Source: Noviherbaspirillum sp. L7-7A (GTDB taxonomy: Bacteria; Pseudomonadota; Gammaproteobacteria; Burkholderiales; Burkholderiaceae_D). From it: a stretch of 64,000 nt of DNA. Under the pieces are notes generated by a model. It had not been told where the DNA came from. It saw only the letters and a list, made by a program, of their open reading frames with translations, and did not search any database. Location of the stretch: assembly GCF_019052805.1 (NCBI RefSeq), contig NZ_JAHQRJ010000001.1, forward strand, positions 806,001-870,000. The letters are read 5' to 3'. Positions 28,106 through 39,425 of this stretch are shown in pieces. Positions within the stretch are counted from its first letter, which is position 1, and each line of letters opens with the position of its first letter. The position numbers and the translations under genes were made by a program.

Positions 28106-29155
28106 GGTTTGTTGCATGAACCAGGCAGCCGAGCGCATGGTCCCAGGCTTAGGTCTGCTGGGCGCACGAAATCCCCTCCTCAGAAATACCAAACGACGAA
28201 CTGGAAGGCGTACAACGCCGTGCTATAGGCACGTGGCTCGTTGCTGATCTCGCTCGATCCCAACATGAACTGGCACGCCCGACAAGCGGTAAGCGGTAAG
28301 TGTGGACGAAGTCAGACCTTCAGTGACAAAGCCGTTCAGTCCTGCCTGAGTATCAAATCCCTGTTTAGCTTGCCGCTACGCCAGGCCATGGGCATGACGC
28401 ACGACCTGCTGCAGTTGGCAGGCCGTGACTGGCCCGTTCCTGACTACGGCACGGTGAGCCGTCAGCAAAAGACATTGCGCGTTGCCATCGAAGTCGTGCC
28501 CATCACGTCCGGCTTACACCTGCTGGTCGATAGTGCCGGCATCAGGATGCTGGGCGAAAGTGCATGGAAGACCAGGAAGCATGGCGCCGCCTGCCGGCGC
28601 CAATGGCGCAAGGTCCATCTCGGCATTGATGCTGCCAGACTCGAGATTCGCGCCATGGAAGTGACCGACAACAGCATCGGTGATGCGCCTATGCTGCCCA
28701 ACCTTCTGGGTTAGATTCCCCCGGAGACCAACTCGCCAGCGTCAGGGCCGATGGGGCTTACGATACGAAGGGCTGCCATGAGGCCATCGCGCTACGTCAG
28801 GCGGATGCCGTCATCCCGGACCCGGAAGAATGCCAACCCATGGAAGACAAACCGGACTGGTCCAGCGGCGCGAAATGAGATTCTACGAGCGACACGCCAA
28901 CTGGGTTCAAGGATTTGAAAGAAAGGGAGTGGCTACTAGCGACGAAATTTATTGGAGACGAAAAATGCGCTGCTTCAAGCATCTTGGGCGGCGCGTCATG
29001 GCGCGCGACTTTGATCCCCAAGTCGCTGAATTACGGTTCCGTGCCGCTGTGCTAAATCGGCTTACGCGCCTCGGCACGCCGATTACGGTTGCTATGCCGT
29101 AAATCCGTCTCTAGACAAGCTAACTCGTTTTTTACTTCATTCCTGCAACAAAGCC
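28106..29155 (+). mobile_element. Degenerate IS5-family insertion sequence
   Basis: About 1050 bp bounded by inverted repeats: GGTTTGTTGCA at 28106-28116 and its match TGCAACAAAGCC at 29144-29155. Inside is a broken DDE transposase. No target duplication is obvious at the edges (GTAGA on the left, CGGCA on the right), so either it is old or the flank has been altered. Length and protein fit the IS5 family. Confidence 0.8.
28116..29102 (+). pseudogene. IS5-family transposase, inactivated
   Basis: The reading frame can be followed through all three frames: MNQAAERMVPGLG, a frameshift near 28170, KYQTTNWKAYNAVL, a TAG at 28226, then the longest intact piece (28229-28711) with SQTFSDKAVQSCLSIKSLF, QAMGMTHDLLQLAGRDWPVP, HLLVDSAGIRML (first catalytic Asp) and WRKVHLGIDAARLEIRAMEV. 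A TAG at 28712 and further frameshifts follow before RADGAYDTKGCHEAI (second Asp) and the tail MRCFKHLGRRVMARDFD. With at least three frameshifts and two stops it cannot make transposase. Confidence 0.85.
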
Positions 29156-29379
29156 CGGCAAGCGCCTGCACTGCAGGACGTCGTTAAGCCCGTCAATGGA
29201 CTTGAAGCAGCATTGGAACACAAGATCTTCGAGAAAACCATTTTCGCAAAGGCAGCGGACTTTGCCAAAAGAAGAAAGTGCGCCGCGCGCTGCTATTATC
29301 CAAGGACGACTGGCGAGACCAGTGTGTGACTCTTGGCGTGACGCGCAATCATCTTGCGGCATTGTTCAAACATCTTTAA
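29156..29379 (+). pseudogene. Decayed gene fragment right of the IS
   Basis: Directly after the IS the plus strand reads ALQDVVKPVNGLEAALEHK and IFEKTIFAKAADFAKRRK, then, after a frameshift near 29275, VRRALLLSKDDWRDQCVTLG and VTRNHLAALFKHL before a TAA at 29377. These pieces look like one short helical protein broken by the shift and by the IS. I do not recognise the family. Confidence 0.35.
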
Positions 29380-29505
29380 GACTGGACAGACCAAGGGGGC
29401 GTCCATAGTCATTCCGATGATAGCTGGTGCAAGACGTTCGACGCATCAGTTATTGGCTCAGCACATATGGCTATTGTCCAAGTTTTTATTGCCAAATCCA
29501 CAAAA
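29380..29505. other. Noncoding remainder of the decayed patch
   Basis: No gene, repeat or RNA is seen between the relic and the terminator of tRNA-Pro. I looked for a second copy of the tRNA-Pro 3' end on the far side of the patch, as an integration site would leave, and saw none. Confidence 0.4.
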
Positions 29506-29533
29506 GAAAAAAGCCGGATTTCTCCGGCTTTTC
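29506..29533 (-). terminator. Terminator of tRNA-Pro
   Basis: Stem AGCCGGA (29512-29518) with TCCGGCT (29523-29529); on the minus strand it is followed by TTTTTTCTTTTG. It lies 18 bp past the tRNA 3' end. Confidence 0.85.
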
Positions 29534-29550
29534 CAACTGCTTGATTCTAT

Positions 29551-29627
<77 letters not shown>

Positions 29628-29704
29628 ACGAGGCACGGATTATAGCAGAGGGTTTTCGGTTCGCGTATCCTTGCAGCATTTAAAACCTGTCTTTTTCAAT
29701 ATTT

Positions 29705-30865
29705 ATGTCCATCAAGATCAGCCACCAGTTTGACGCCGGCGCCATTGAGGTTGTCGATGCCGCTTCGGCCGCGGATATCCAGCTGCGCCTGCGCAAGGAT
29801 AGCCATGCGGATTTCTCGCAATGGTTCTACTTCCGGCTGCAGGGCGCGCGGGAGATAGCGTGCCGCATGCGCATTTTTAATGCCGGCGAGGCCAGCTATC
29901 CGGATGGATGGGTGGGTTACCAGGCCGTGGCCAGCTATGACCGGCAGTCCTGGTTTCGCGTGCCCACCACCTATGAAAACGGCGTGCTGGAGATCAGCCA
30001 CCGACCGGAACGCGACAGCGTCTATTACGCCTACTTCGAGCCTTATTCCTTTGAACGCCATCTCGACCTGATCGGCCGCGTCGCCTGCCATGATTCGGTG
30101 CGGGTAGAAGACCTTGGCAATACCGTCGATGGCCGTGACCTGAATCTGCTGGTTGTCGGCAATGCCGATGCCGCCAGCAAGGTATGGATCATTGCGCGTC
30201 AGCATCCAGGCGAGACCATGGCGGAATGGTTCGTCGAGGGCGTGCTGGATGCATTGCTGAATTCAGGCGACCCGCACTCACGCGCATTGCTGTCGCAGGC
30301 GGTTTTCTATGTGGTGCCCAACATGAATCCGGATGGCGCTGCCCGCGGCAACCTGCGCACCAATGCCGCTGGCGCCAACCTGAACCGGGAGTGGGTGTCG
30401 CCCAGCCTGGAGGCCAGTCCGGAAGTGTTCCATGTGCGTGAGCGCCTGCATCAGACCGGCTGCGATCTGTTCCTCGATGTGCATGGCGATGAAGGCCTGC
30501 CTTATGTGTTCGCGGCCGGCAGCGAGATGCTGGAAGGCTTTACCGCGGAACAGGCGGCTGCGCAGCAGACCTTTATCGATGCGTTCAAGGAAGCCAGCCC
30601 GGACTTCCAGGATCAGCATGGTTATCCGTCAGGGAAGTATCGTGCGGACATGCTGAAGCTGGCGTCCAAGTATGTCGGCCACCATTTCAAGTGCGTATCG
30701 CTGACCCTGGAGCTGCCCTTCAAGGATAACAAACAGCGCCCGGACCCGGCAGTGGGCTGGAACGGCGCGCGCAGCGCGCAACTGGGCGCGGCATGCCTGA
30801 AGGCGATAGGGCGGTCGTTGGGCTGTCGCGAGCCCGGCATGAAGCCGAGCTTCAGGTCAATGTGA
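29705..30865 (+). CDS. M14 family zinc carboxypeptidase (cytosolic CCP-like)
   Basis: A 386-residue cytosolic metallopeptidase. An N-terminal beta-rich domain (about 1-125) of the kind found in the M14 CCP-like subfamily precedes the catalytic domain. Zinc ligands are H167 and E170 ([11 protein letters not shown]) and H260 (FLDVHGDE); substrate residues include NLNREW, and the catalytic base is E336 (LTLELPF). The natural substrate of the bacterial members is unknown; deglutamylase activity is seen in eukaryotic relatives. Single gene, ATG at 29705 without a strong ribosome site. Confidence 0.92.
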   Translation: MSIKISHQFDAGAIEVVDAASAADIQLRLRKDSHADFSQWFYFRLQGAREIACRMRIFNAGEASYPDGWVGYQAVASYDRQSWFRVPTTYENGVLEISHRPERDSVYYAYFEPYSFERHLDLIGRVACHDSVRVEDLGNTVDGRDLNLLVVGNADAASKVWIIARQHPGETMAEWFVEGVLDALLNSGDPHSRALLSQAVFYVVPNMNPDGAARGNLRTNAAGANLNREWVSPSLEASPEVFHVRERLHQTGCDLFLDVHGDEGLPYVFAAGSEMLEGFTAEQAAAQQTFIDAFKEASPDFQDQHGYPSGKYRADMLKLASKYVGHHFKCVSLTLELPFKDNKQRPDPAVGWNGARSAQLGAACLKAIGRSLGCREPGMKPSFRSM

Positions 30866-30921
30866 GTGGGTAGGGGCATCAACCGCCATGCCGGAATGCA
30901 TCCCGGCATGGCGGCGCAACG

Positions 30922-32190
30922 TCAATGCAGATGGCCTGAAGCCTGCGGCGTGTCTTCCGGCAGTTCGGCATGCACCAGTTCGCCTTCACGGTCGCAGAAG
31001 AGCGGGGCGCCGCAGTCCTCGCAGAACTCCATCGCAAAGCGTTCCTGGTGACGCATGATGTCGGTGATGCCGTTGGCGCGCAGGGACAGCACCAACTGGG
31101 TGATCGGCGGTGGAATGTCGACTTCCGCGCCGGCAGGCGGCACGGCGAGCGTCATGCTGGCGCTGGCCGATACCGGCTCCTCGCTGTCTTCTTCCTGGCC
31201 ATACAGCGGCCAGACAATGCCATAGACCACTTCGGACTGGTCGCGCAGGGTGAAGCTGATGCGGTACTCGTCCACGCGCATGTCGCCGCCCTCGTCGCCG
31301 AAGGCGCCGATGATGGCCGACAGGCCGTTCGGCTCCACGCTCAGGATATGGGTCAGGTAATGGATGGCGGAGTGTACCGACACCGGCCGGATCGCGCGGT
31401 CGGCTTCGCGGCAGGCGACGTAATAGGCTTCCGGCGCCAGCAGCTCGACGCCGCAGCCGGGCAGCAGGCGCTCGATGGTGGGCCTGGCCTGTTCCCGCAA
31501 GGCTTCGATGGCGCTCTGGCGCTGGGTAATGATGTCCTGCCCCGGCTCGGCGGTTTGCCAGTGGAACAGCGGGCCGTCGGCCGGCGCGACGACGGCTGCC
31601 AGCAGGTAGCGGGTGTCGGCCAGGAAGGGCGCGGTCTCGGGCGGATGTGCCATGGGCTTCAATACCGTATTGCCCAGCGCTGCCTGGGCCATGCGCAATG
31701 TCAGCGCATGGGTTTCGGCATGGGTGCGCGGCAGCTGGTCGATCGAATAGAGCATCGGCGCCAGGGCAACCCGGGTTTCATCAGCAAGCACATGGGCATG
31801 CAGTTGTGCGGCCAGGGTGATCAGGGTGTCGGCGGCAACCGTGCCGGAAAAGATAGCGAAGCGGGTCCAGGCCAGTACCGGGAAGGCAATCAGCAGCGCG
31901 TCGTAGCGCTTGCCGTCATGCTCCACCACCGCGCTCGAACTGACGGCTTCGATCGATTCCATCAGCACGTCGTAGGCGATGGGGTCGGTGCTGAACAGCT
32001 TGTCGAGAGCGGAGTCCAGCGTGTTCTGGTGGTCGGTGCGCAGCAGCTTCTCGATCAGCATGTCCAGGCTGCGCTCCCAGGCCCGCTCTTCATGCCGGCT
32101 GCTGGCGAGCGCCATGGCTTGCGCCATCGCCGACAGGCGCTGGCTATCTGCGGAAATGCGGGGAGTGCGGGATTTGGAAGGGCGACGCAT
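30922..32190 (-). CDS. DUF2863 family protein
   Basis: A 422-residue cytosolic protein typical of Burkholderiales and not known outside them. It starts MRRPSKSRTPRISADSQRLS, has a long helical middle, and ends with FCEDCGAPLFCDREGELVHA, which has a Cys pair and a third Cys that may bind metal. No enzyme motif is recognised. It is convergent with the M14 peptidase gene and its function is unknown. Confidence 0.83.
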   Translation of the reverse strand: MRRPSKSRTPRISADSQRLSAMAQAMALASSRHEERAWERSLDMLIEKLLRTDHQNTLDSALDKLFSTDPIAYDVLMESIEAVSSSAVVEHDGKRYDALLIAFPVLAWTRFAIFSGTVAADTLITLAAQLHAHVLADETRVALAPMLYSIDQLPRTHAETHALTLRMAQAALGNTVLKPMAHPPETAPFLADTRYLLAAVVAPADGPLFHWQTAEPGQDIITQRQSAIEALREQARPTIERLLPGCGVELLAPEAYYVACREADRAIRPVSVHSAIHYLTHILSVEPNGLSAIIGAFGDEGGDMRVDEYRISFTLRDQSEVVYGIVWPLYGQEEDSEEPVSASASMTLAVPPAGAEVDIPPPITQLVLSLRANGITDIMRHQERFAMEFCEDCGAPLFCDREGELVHAELPEDTPQASGHLH

Positions 32191-32390
32191 AGTCTGTGAA
32201 AGCTCTGATAACTCGGAGGGCTATTGTAGTGGATTCGACCTTTGGCGAAGGAAATAGTTTGGCGGGTTTTACCGTGAGGAAAACGCAGGCCGGCAGGCAC
32301 GGGTGGAAGGCTTGATGCGGAGCGAAGCTGACGCGGGGAGCTGAAAAGGGCGGCATGGAGCAGGCCATGCCGCCATTGGGATCACACGGC

Positions 32391-32579
32391 TTATTTTGCC
32401 GCCGGCGCGGCGGGGGCCGCCGGCGTGGCGGGGGCCGCCGGCGTGGCGGGTGCGGCATGTTGTTCGGTCATGTCATGGCCAGCGGACTCGCCGCGCATGT
32501 CGACCTTGTCGCCGGCCTGCATGATGATGAACAAGGCCAGCGCCGCAAAAGCGACGAATCCCACAGCAACTTTCCACAT
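32391..32579 (-). CDS. Small membrane-anchored Ala/Pro-tail protein
   Basis: A 62-residue product: one membrane helix (VAVGFVAFAALALFIIM), a short acidic linker and a tail of Ala, Pro and Thr. The tail is coded by three 18-bp repeats (32398-32451). GGAG lies seven bases before the ATG at 32579. It follows acnA on the same strand but beyond a terminator, so it is probably expressed independently. Function unknown. Confidence 0.65.
   Translation of the reverse strand: MWKVAVGFVAFAALALFIIMQAGDKVDMRGESAGHDMTEQHAAPATPAAPATPAAPAAPAAK
32398..32451 (-). repeat. 18-bp tandem repeat, three units
   Basis: Units at 32398-32415, 32416-32433 and 32434-32451 share the core GCCGCCGGCGTGGCGGGG with single-base differences. 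They code for a six-residue Pro-Ala-Thr-Pro-Ala-Ala-like repeat in the small membrane protein, so unit number changes would alter tail length without shifting the frame. Confidence 0.85.
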
Positions 32580-32601
32580 AGTCTGTCTCCTCTTTGCCTG
32601 T

Positions 32602-32632
32602 ATAAAAATAAACGCCGGACGAGGCCGGCGTT
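32602..32632 (-). terminator. Terminator after acnA
   Basis: Stem ACGCCGG (32612-32618) with CCGGCGT (32625-32631); on the minus strand it is followed by TTATTTTTA. It separates acnA from the small membrane protein gene. Confidence 0.8.
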
Positions 32633-32676
32633 GGTCCTGACAAGAAGCGTAACAACACAGTCTTACAGCATGCTTG

Positions 32677-32705
32677 CAAGGCCGGGGAAAACGCTCCCGG
32701 CCTTG
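32677..32705. other. Strong hairpin just after the acnA stop
   Basis: CAAGGCCGGG pairs with CCCGGCCTTG in a perfect ten-base stem, 16 bp past the acnA stop. It has no T tract, so it may protect the mRNA 3' end rather than terminate. Confidence 0.6.
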
Positions 32706-32720
32706 CTCCGTCGTGCAGAC

Positions 32721-35429
<2,709 letters not shown>

Positions 35430-35510
35430 GACCTCTCCTTGTTATTTACCGTTCAAATCAAATTGACAATACCGCTGCTGGCTTTGTTTCCGTGTTTTCG
35501 CTTTTCCTGC

Positions 35511-36044
35511 TTACTGGATGCCCAGGCCGGGCGCCGCCGGCGCGTCGGACGGCTTCAATTGCTCTGCGCTCTTGCATTCATTGGCCAGCTGCTGGCCCTT
35601 CTTGGAGTCGAGCAGGATGCCCTTGGCCGGGATGCCGATCCAGACCATGCCCTGGCGGCGGTTTTCGAAACGGTGCGCGCCAGTGGTGGTTTCCACACGG
35701 GTCAGGCGCATCAGGCGCTTGTTCCAGCGCAGCGCAATGTGCTTGTCATCTTCTGCATTGGAAAAGATGGTGACCTTGTCGCCCAGCGCGCAGTTGTAGT
35801 CCAGGCCGGTGCTGCCGGCGGTCTCGGGCTCGCGATCTTCCTCGTCCGTTCCCTGCGCCGCTGCGGCGCCTGCCGCTGCGCCGGCCGCGGCGGTGCCGGC
35901 GGCTTTCTTCTTCGACGGGGCTTCCTTCTTCACCGTCTTGGTGGCCGCAGCCTTGCTCTTCTTCTTGCTGGCGCTGTCATTGTCCTGCGCCGCTACGGTC
36001 ATGCATGCGCCCATCAGCAGCAGGGCGGTCAAAAACTTGCTCAT
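35511..36044 (-). CDS. Secreted MliC-like protein with Lys/Ala-rich linker
   Basis: A 177-residue secreted protein: signal peptide (about 1-20), a low-complexity Lys/Ala segment (about 25-65), and a C-terminal domain (about 80-160) with LDYNCALGDKVTIFSNAED and GMVWIGIPAKGILLD, resembling the beta-barrel of MliC lysozyme inhibitors (conserved Y-x-C and a second Cys in LANECKS). Lysozyme inhibition is a guess from fold resemblance. TTG at 36047 and ATG at 36044 are both possible; GGAG spacing favours the ATG. It sits between acnA and the CitE-like gene. Confidence 0.65.
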   Translation of the reverse strand: MSKFLTALLLMGACMTVAAQDNDSASKKKSKAAATKTVKKEAPSKKKAAGTAAAGAAAGAAAAQGTDEEDREPETAGSTGLDYNCALGDKVTIFSNAEDDKHIALRWNKRLMRLTRVETTTGAHRFENRRQGMVWIGIPAKGILLDSKKGQQLANECKSAEQLKPSDAPAAPGLGIQ

Positions 36045-36107
36045 CAATTACTCTCCAGGTTGCGCCCGTGCATCCTCTCCCGATCGTTGGAGGGCAGGGC
36101 GCGTGTT

Positions 36108-37079
36108 TTATAAAAGTGACAGGGCGTCGGCCGTCAGTGGCAGGCCGGACAGCCTGGCGCGCTGCAGGACGGTCCAGTAGTAACGATAGCTGGCCCGGTC
36201 GTGCAGTGCGCCCTGGTATTGCGTGGGGCCCCAGCTGGCGGCGCGGGCGGCCAGCAATATGGCCGCCGCGTCGTCGACTTCCGCCACCGGCGGCGCATAG
36301 GCCGCGACGATGGCCTTGATCTGGGACGGATGGATGCTCCACATGCGGGTGAAGCCGAATTCGCGGAAGGCGCGCGCGGCATCCTGCGCAACCACCGCGC
36401 CATCGCGGATCTCGGTGGTGACGTTATGGGAGGGGCATTTGCCATGGGCATGGCAGGCGGCGGCAATCTCGGTCTTGGCGCGCGCCACCAGCGCATGCTC
36501 GAACTGGCCGGGCGAACGCATGGCGGCGCCGGGAATGGCGCCATAGTGGTCCGACACGAAATCCATGATGCCGAAGGACAGGCATTCGACCTGCGGCAGC
36601 GCGGCAATCTCGCGCACCGCGGCCAGCGCGCCATGGGTTTCTATCAGCACATGCACTGGCAGATGTTCGCGCCCGGCCGCCCGCGCATGGCGCCCGATGA
36701 CGGCCAGGCCGTGTTGCACATCGGCCAGGCTTTCGGGCTTGGGCAGCACCAGATAGGCCAGCCGCCGGGCGGCGCCGGCGCAGATGATGGCGGCGTCGCG
36801 TTCGAACCATGGGCTGTGGACATCATGAAGACGGGCGCCGATGCGGCCGTGGTGGTTGTCCGGGCCTGCGATCAGCGATGCGACCAGGCGCGCATGCGCC
36901 TCCTCGTCGCCAGCGGCGGCGCCATCCTCACAGTCAAAGGTAATGTCAAACAGGGGGCCAAGCTCTTGCTGCAGGGCCATGGAGCGGCGCATCAGCTTTT
37001 CGGAGCCGGCGTAGTGATCACACACCGGAAGGGATACCGGCTGACGCTTGCCTTGGAAGAGAACTTCGGAAGGATGCAT
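36108..37079 (-). CDS. HpcH/HpaI aldolase/citrate lyase beta-like protein
   Basis: A 323-residue CitE-like lyase. The acidic metal-binding FDITFDCEDGAAAGDEEAHA, the substrate Arg region and RMWSIHPSQIKAIVAAY at the end are typical. CitE-like proteins cleave CoA esters such as citramalyl-CoA or malyl-CoA; without the alpha and gamma subunits of citrate lyase nearby, this is not a citrate lyase subunit. Neighbours are mdh (upstream, 100 bp) and acnA, all minus strand, so a role next to the TCA cycle, perhaps in itaconate or malyl-CoA metabolism, is plausible. Confidence 0.85.
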   Translation of the reverse strand: MHPSEVLFQGKRQPVSLPVCDHYAGSEKLMRRSMALQQELGPLFDITFDCEDGAAAGDEEAHARLVASLIAGPDNHHGRIGARLHDVHSPWFERDAAIICAGAARRLAYLVLPKPESLADVQHGLAVIGRHARAAGREHLPVHVLIETHGALAAVREIAALPQVECLSFGIMDFVSDHYGAIPGAAMRSPGQFEHALVARAKTEIAAACHAHGKCPSHNVTTEIRDGAVVAQDAARAFREFGFTRMWSIHPSQIKAIVAAYAPPVAEVDDAAAILLAARAASWGPTQYQGALHDRASYRYYWTVLQRARLSGLPLTADALSLL

Positions 37080-37138
37080 GTAAAGCGACGCTTCAGGTGG
37101 TGGGCAAGGTGGTGAAGTATGCCGGACGTTAACGACGT

Positions 37139-37170
37139 TGCCCGCAGCGCCATGGAGGCGGCTGCGGGCA
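37139..37170 (-). terminator. Hairpin after mdh
   Basis: Perfect ten-base stem TGCCCGCAGC (37139-37148) with GCTGCGGGCA (37161-37170), 10 bp past the mdh stop on the minus strand. It has no T tract, so it is a weak or Rho-assisted end. Confidence 0.5.
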
Positions 37171-37179
37171 GGGTGGTGC

Positions 37180-38169
37180 TTAGCCTACCAGATGGCTCAC
37201 GCCGTTACGCTCTTCCTGCAGTTCGTTCAGGGTGATGTTGATGCGCTCTTGCGACAAGGCATCGACTTCCAGGCCCTGGACGATCTTGTATTCGCCATTC
37301 TCGGTGGTGACCGGGAAGCCGAACATGGTGCCTTCCGGAATGCCGTAGGAACCGTCGGACGGCACGCCCATCGTGGTCCACTTGCCGTTGGTGCCCAGCA
37401 CCCAGTCATGGACGTGGTCGATGGCGGCATTGGCTGCCGAAGCGGCCGACGACAGGCCGCGTGCCTCGATGATGGCGGCGCCGCGCTTGCCCACGGTCGG
37501 CAGGAACGTGTCCTTGTTCCAGGCCTGGTCGTTGATCATGTCCTTGACCGACTGGCCGTCGATGGTGGCGTAGCGATAGTCCGCGTACATGGTCGGGGAA
37601 TGGTTGCCCCAGACGAACAGCTTCTCGATCGAGGAAACCGGCTTGCCGGTCTTGGCGGCGATCTGCGACAGCGCGCGGTTGTGGTCCAGGCGCAGCATGG
37701 CGGTGAAGTTCTTGGCCGGCAGGCTGGGCGCCGATTTCATCGCGATGTAGGCGTTGGTGTTGGCCGGGTTGCCGACCACCAGCACCTTGACGTTGCGGGA
37801 AGCGACGGCGTCCAGCGCCTTGCCCTGCACCGTGAAGATCTGCGCATTGGCTTCCAGCAGGTCCTTGCGCTCCATGCCAGGGCCGCGGGGACGGGCGCCA
37901 ACCAGCAGGGCGACGTCGGCATCCTTGAATGCGGTCATCGGGTCGCTGTGGGCGGTCATGCCCGCCAGCAGCGGGAATGCGCAGTCGTCGATTTCCATCA
38001 TCACGCCCTTGAGCGCCTTCTGGGCCTTCTCGTCGGGGATTTCAAGCAGTTGCAGGATGACCGGCTGGTCTTTGCCCAGCATGTCGCCGTTGGCGATGCG
38101 GAACAGCAGGGAATAGCCGATCTGGCCGGCGGCGCCGGTCACGGCGACACGCATTGGGGCTTTAGCCAT
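37180..38169 (-). CDS. mdh: Malate dehydrogenase
   Basis: NAD-dependent oxidation of malate to oxaloacetate. The 329-residue protein starts [20 protein letters not shown] with the Rossmann glycine motif, then [38 protein letters not shown], the substrate Arg region, and the catalytic His in [10 protein letters not shown]. Length and sequence fit the cytosolic-type Mdh usual in Betaproteobacteria. GGAG precedes ATG 38169; the extension to 38259 is unsupported. It diverges from the GntR/UTRA gene. Confidence 0.98.
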   Translation of the reverse strand: MAKAPMRVAVTGAAGQIGYSLLFRIANGDMLGKDQPVILQLLEIPDEKAQKALKGVMMEIDDCAFPLLAGMTAHSDPMTAFKDADVALLVGARPRGPGMERKDLLEANAQIFTVQGKALDAVASRNVKVLVVGNPANTNAYIAMKSAPSLPAKNFTAMLRLDHNRALSQIAAKTGKPVSSIEKLFVWGNHSPTMYADYRYATIDGQSVKDMINDQAWNKDTFLPTVGKRGAAIIEARGLSSAASAANAAIDHVHDWVLGTNGKWTTMGVPSDGSYGIPEGTMFGFPVTTENGEYKIVQGLEVDALSQERINITLNELQEERNGVSHLVG

Positions 38170-38467
38170 GTTGAATCTCCAAAGTGATAAAGAAAAGGGC
38201 GGGCGGGTAACGCCGCTGGCAGCTTGGTTCAATAAGTTGCCGGAATCGACAGAACGCAATCATACCGTCGAAACCGGCCAACGTCAGCCTGCGCTGCTTG
38301 ATGCGGATCGCACTGGCCCGTGATGCGCGTGTTTCCTGCAGTCAGCTCGGGCCGGTCGCCCGCGAGTGTAGGTGGGTGTAATATCCCTGTCAATGGCCGC
38401 AATGACTATCTTATATCTTATATAAGACATATATTTAAGGTTTTTGCTGGACGGCAAACCCGATTTT
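38170..38467. other. Divergent promoter region mdh / GntR gene
   Basis: About 300 bp between the two starts. The left part (38170-38260) should carry the mdh promoter. To the right, CTGTCA (38387-38392) and TTATAT (38411-38416), 18 bp apart, could be the promoter of the regulator gene, overlapped by the palindrome at 38416-38427. Confidence 0.45.
38416..38427. promoter_or_regulatory. Candidate operator palindrome TCTTATATAAGA
   Basis: Perfect 12-bp inverted repeat about 40 bp upstream of the GntR/UTRA gene in an AT-rich island inside otherwise GC-rich DNA, flanked by looser ATAT repeats. GntR proteins bind short palindromes and often repress their own genes; this site overlaps the possible -10 box. 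No second copy was seen before sdhC. Confidence 0.5.
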
Positions 38468-39274
38468 ATGGTGAAATCAACAGTTATGAGTTCCGCAGCC
38501 TCCAACCAGTCAAGCAGCAATGCGCCCGGCGCAGGGTCGGGGGTTGCCGTCAATGCTTCGCCCACTTTCAGTCCCCTCTACCAGCAGATCAAGGCGCTGA
38601 TCACCCAGAGCCTGCAGTCCGGCGAGTGGAAGCCGGGCGAACTGATTCCCAGCGAAGTCGAGCTTGCCGCCCGCTTCAAGGTCAGCCAGGGAACGGTGCG
38701 CAAGGCCATCGATGAATTGTCCGCCGAAAACCTGGTGGTGCGCCGCCAGGGCAAGGGCACCTTCGTGGCCACCCACCACGAGGAACGTGCCCACTATCGC
38801 TTTTTGCGCCTGATGCCCGACGTGGGCGAGGCGCACCAGGCGGCCAACCGCATCATCGAAGTCAAGCGCATGCGTGCCCCGGCCGAAGTGGCGCGCCTGC
38901 TCGACGTCAAGTCCGGCGATTCGGTGATCTTCATCCGGCGCGTGCAGTCGTTCGACGGCGTGCCTACCATTCTTGAAGAGCTGTGGCTGCCCGGCGCGCT
39001 GTTTCGCGGCCTGACCGCGGAGCGGCTGGTCGAGTATAAAGGGCCGATGTACGGCCTGTTCGAAACCGAATTCGGCACCCGCATGATCCGCGCCACCGAG
39101 CGGATCAAGGCGGTGCTGGCCGAACCGCAAGTGAGCGAGCTGCTGGATGTGCCGCCGGGCACGCCGCTGCTCAGCCTCGAACGGGTGTCGTTCACCTATG
39201 GCGACAAGCCGGTCGAGGTGCGGCGCGGTCTGTACAGGACCGACAGGCACCACTATCACAATGAATTGAGTTGA
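38468..39274 (+). CDS. GntR-family regulator with UTRA domain
   Basis: HutC-subfamily transcription factor of about 268 residues: an N-terminal Ser/Ala-rich tail, a winged helix (about 35-105, with PSEVELAARFKVSQGTVRKA and GKGTFVA) and a UTRA effector-binding domain (about 125-260). It lies between mdh and sdhCDAB-gltA, so it probably senses a TCA or related metabolite and controls these genes; this is inference from position. The frame opens with TTG at 38444; ATG 38468 and ATG 38486 are both possible, and none has a strong ribosome site. Confidence 0.88.
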   Translation: MVKSTVMSSAASNQSSSNAPGAGSGVAVNASPTFSPLYQQIKALITQSLQSGEWKPGELIPSEVELAARFKVSQGTVRKAIDELSAENLVVRRQGKGTFVATHHEERAHYRFLRLMPDVGEAHQAANRIIEVKRMRAPAEVARLLDVKSGDSVIFIRRVQSFDGVPTILEELWLPGALFRGLTAERLVEYKGPMYGLFETEFGTRMIRATERIKAVLAEPQVSELLDVPPGTPLLSLERVSFTYGDKPVEVRRGLYRTDRHHYHNELS

Positions 39275-39425
39275 ACTGAACTGGCGTCAATGCGCATTGC
39301 CGGCAGGGCAAGAGCGCGAGCTGCCCCTGCGCAGCGGATATCTGTGCGAGCGGCCATAATAACTATTGGTGTGCTGCACAAAAATCGGCGAAAATCGATG
39401 ATTATTTGTTAGAAGAGGTGTTTGT

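Noticed and set aside
28002-28247. Plus-strand frame with a membrane-helix-like start
   Set aside because: Its hydrophobic part is antisense to a hydrophilic remnant and it then runs into the IS, so it is an artefact.
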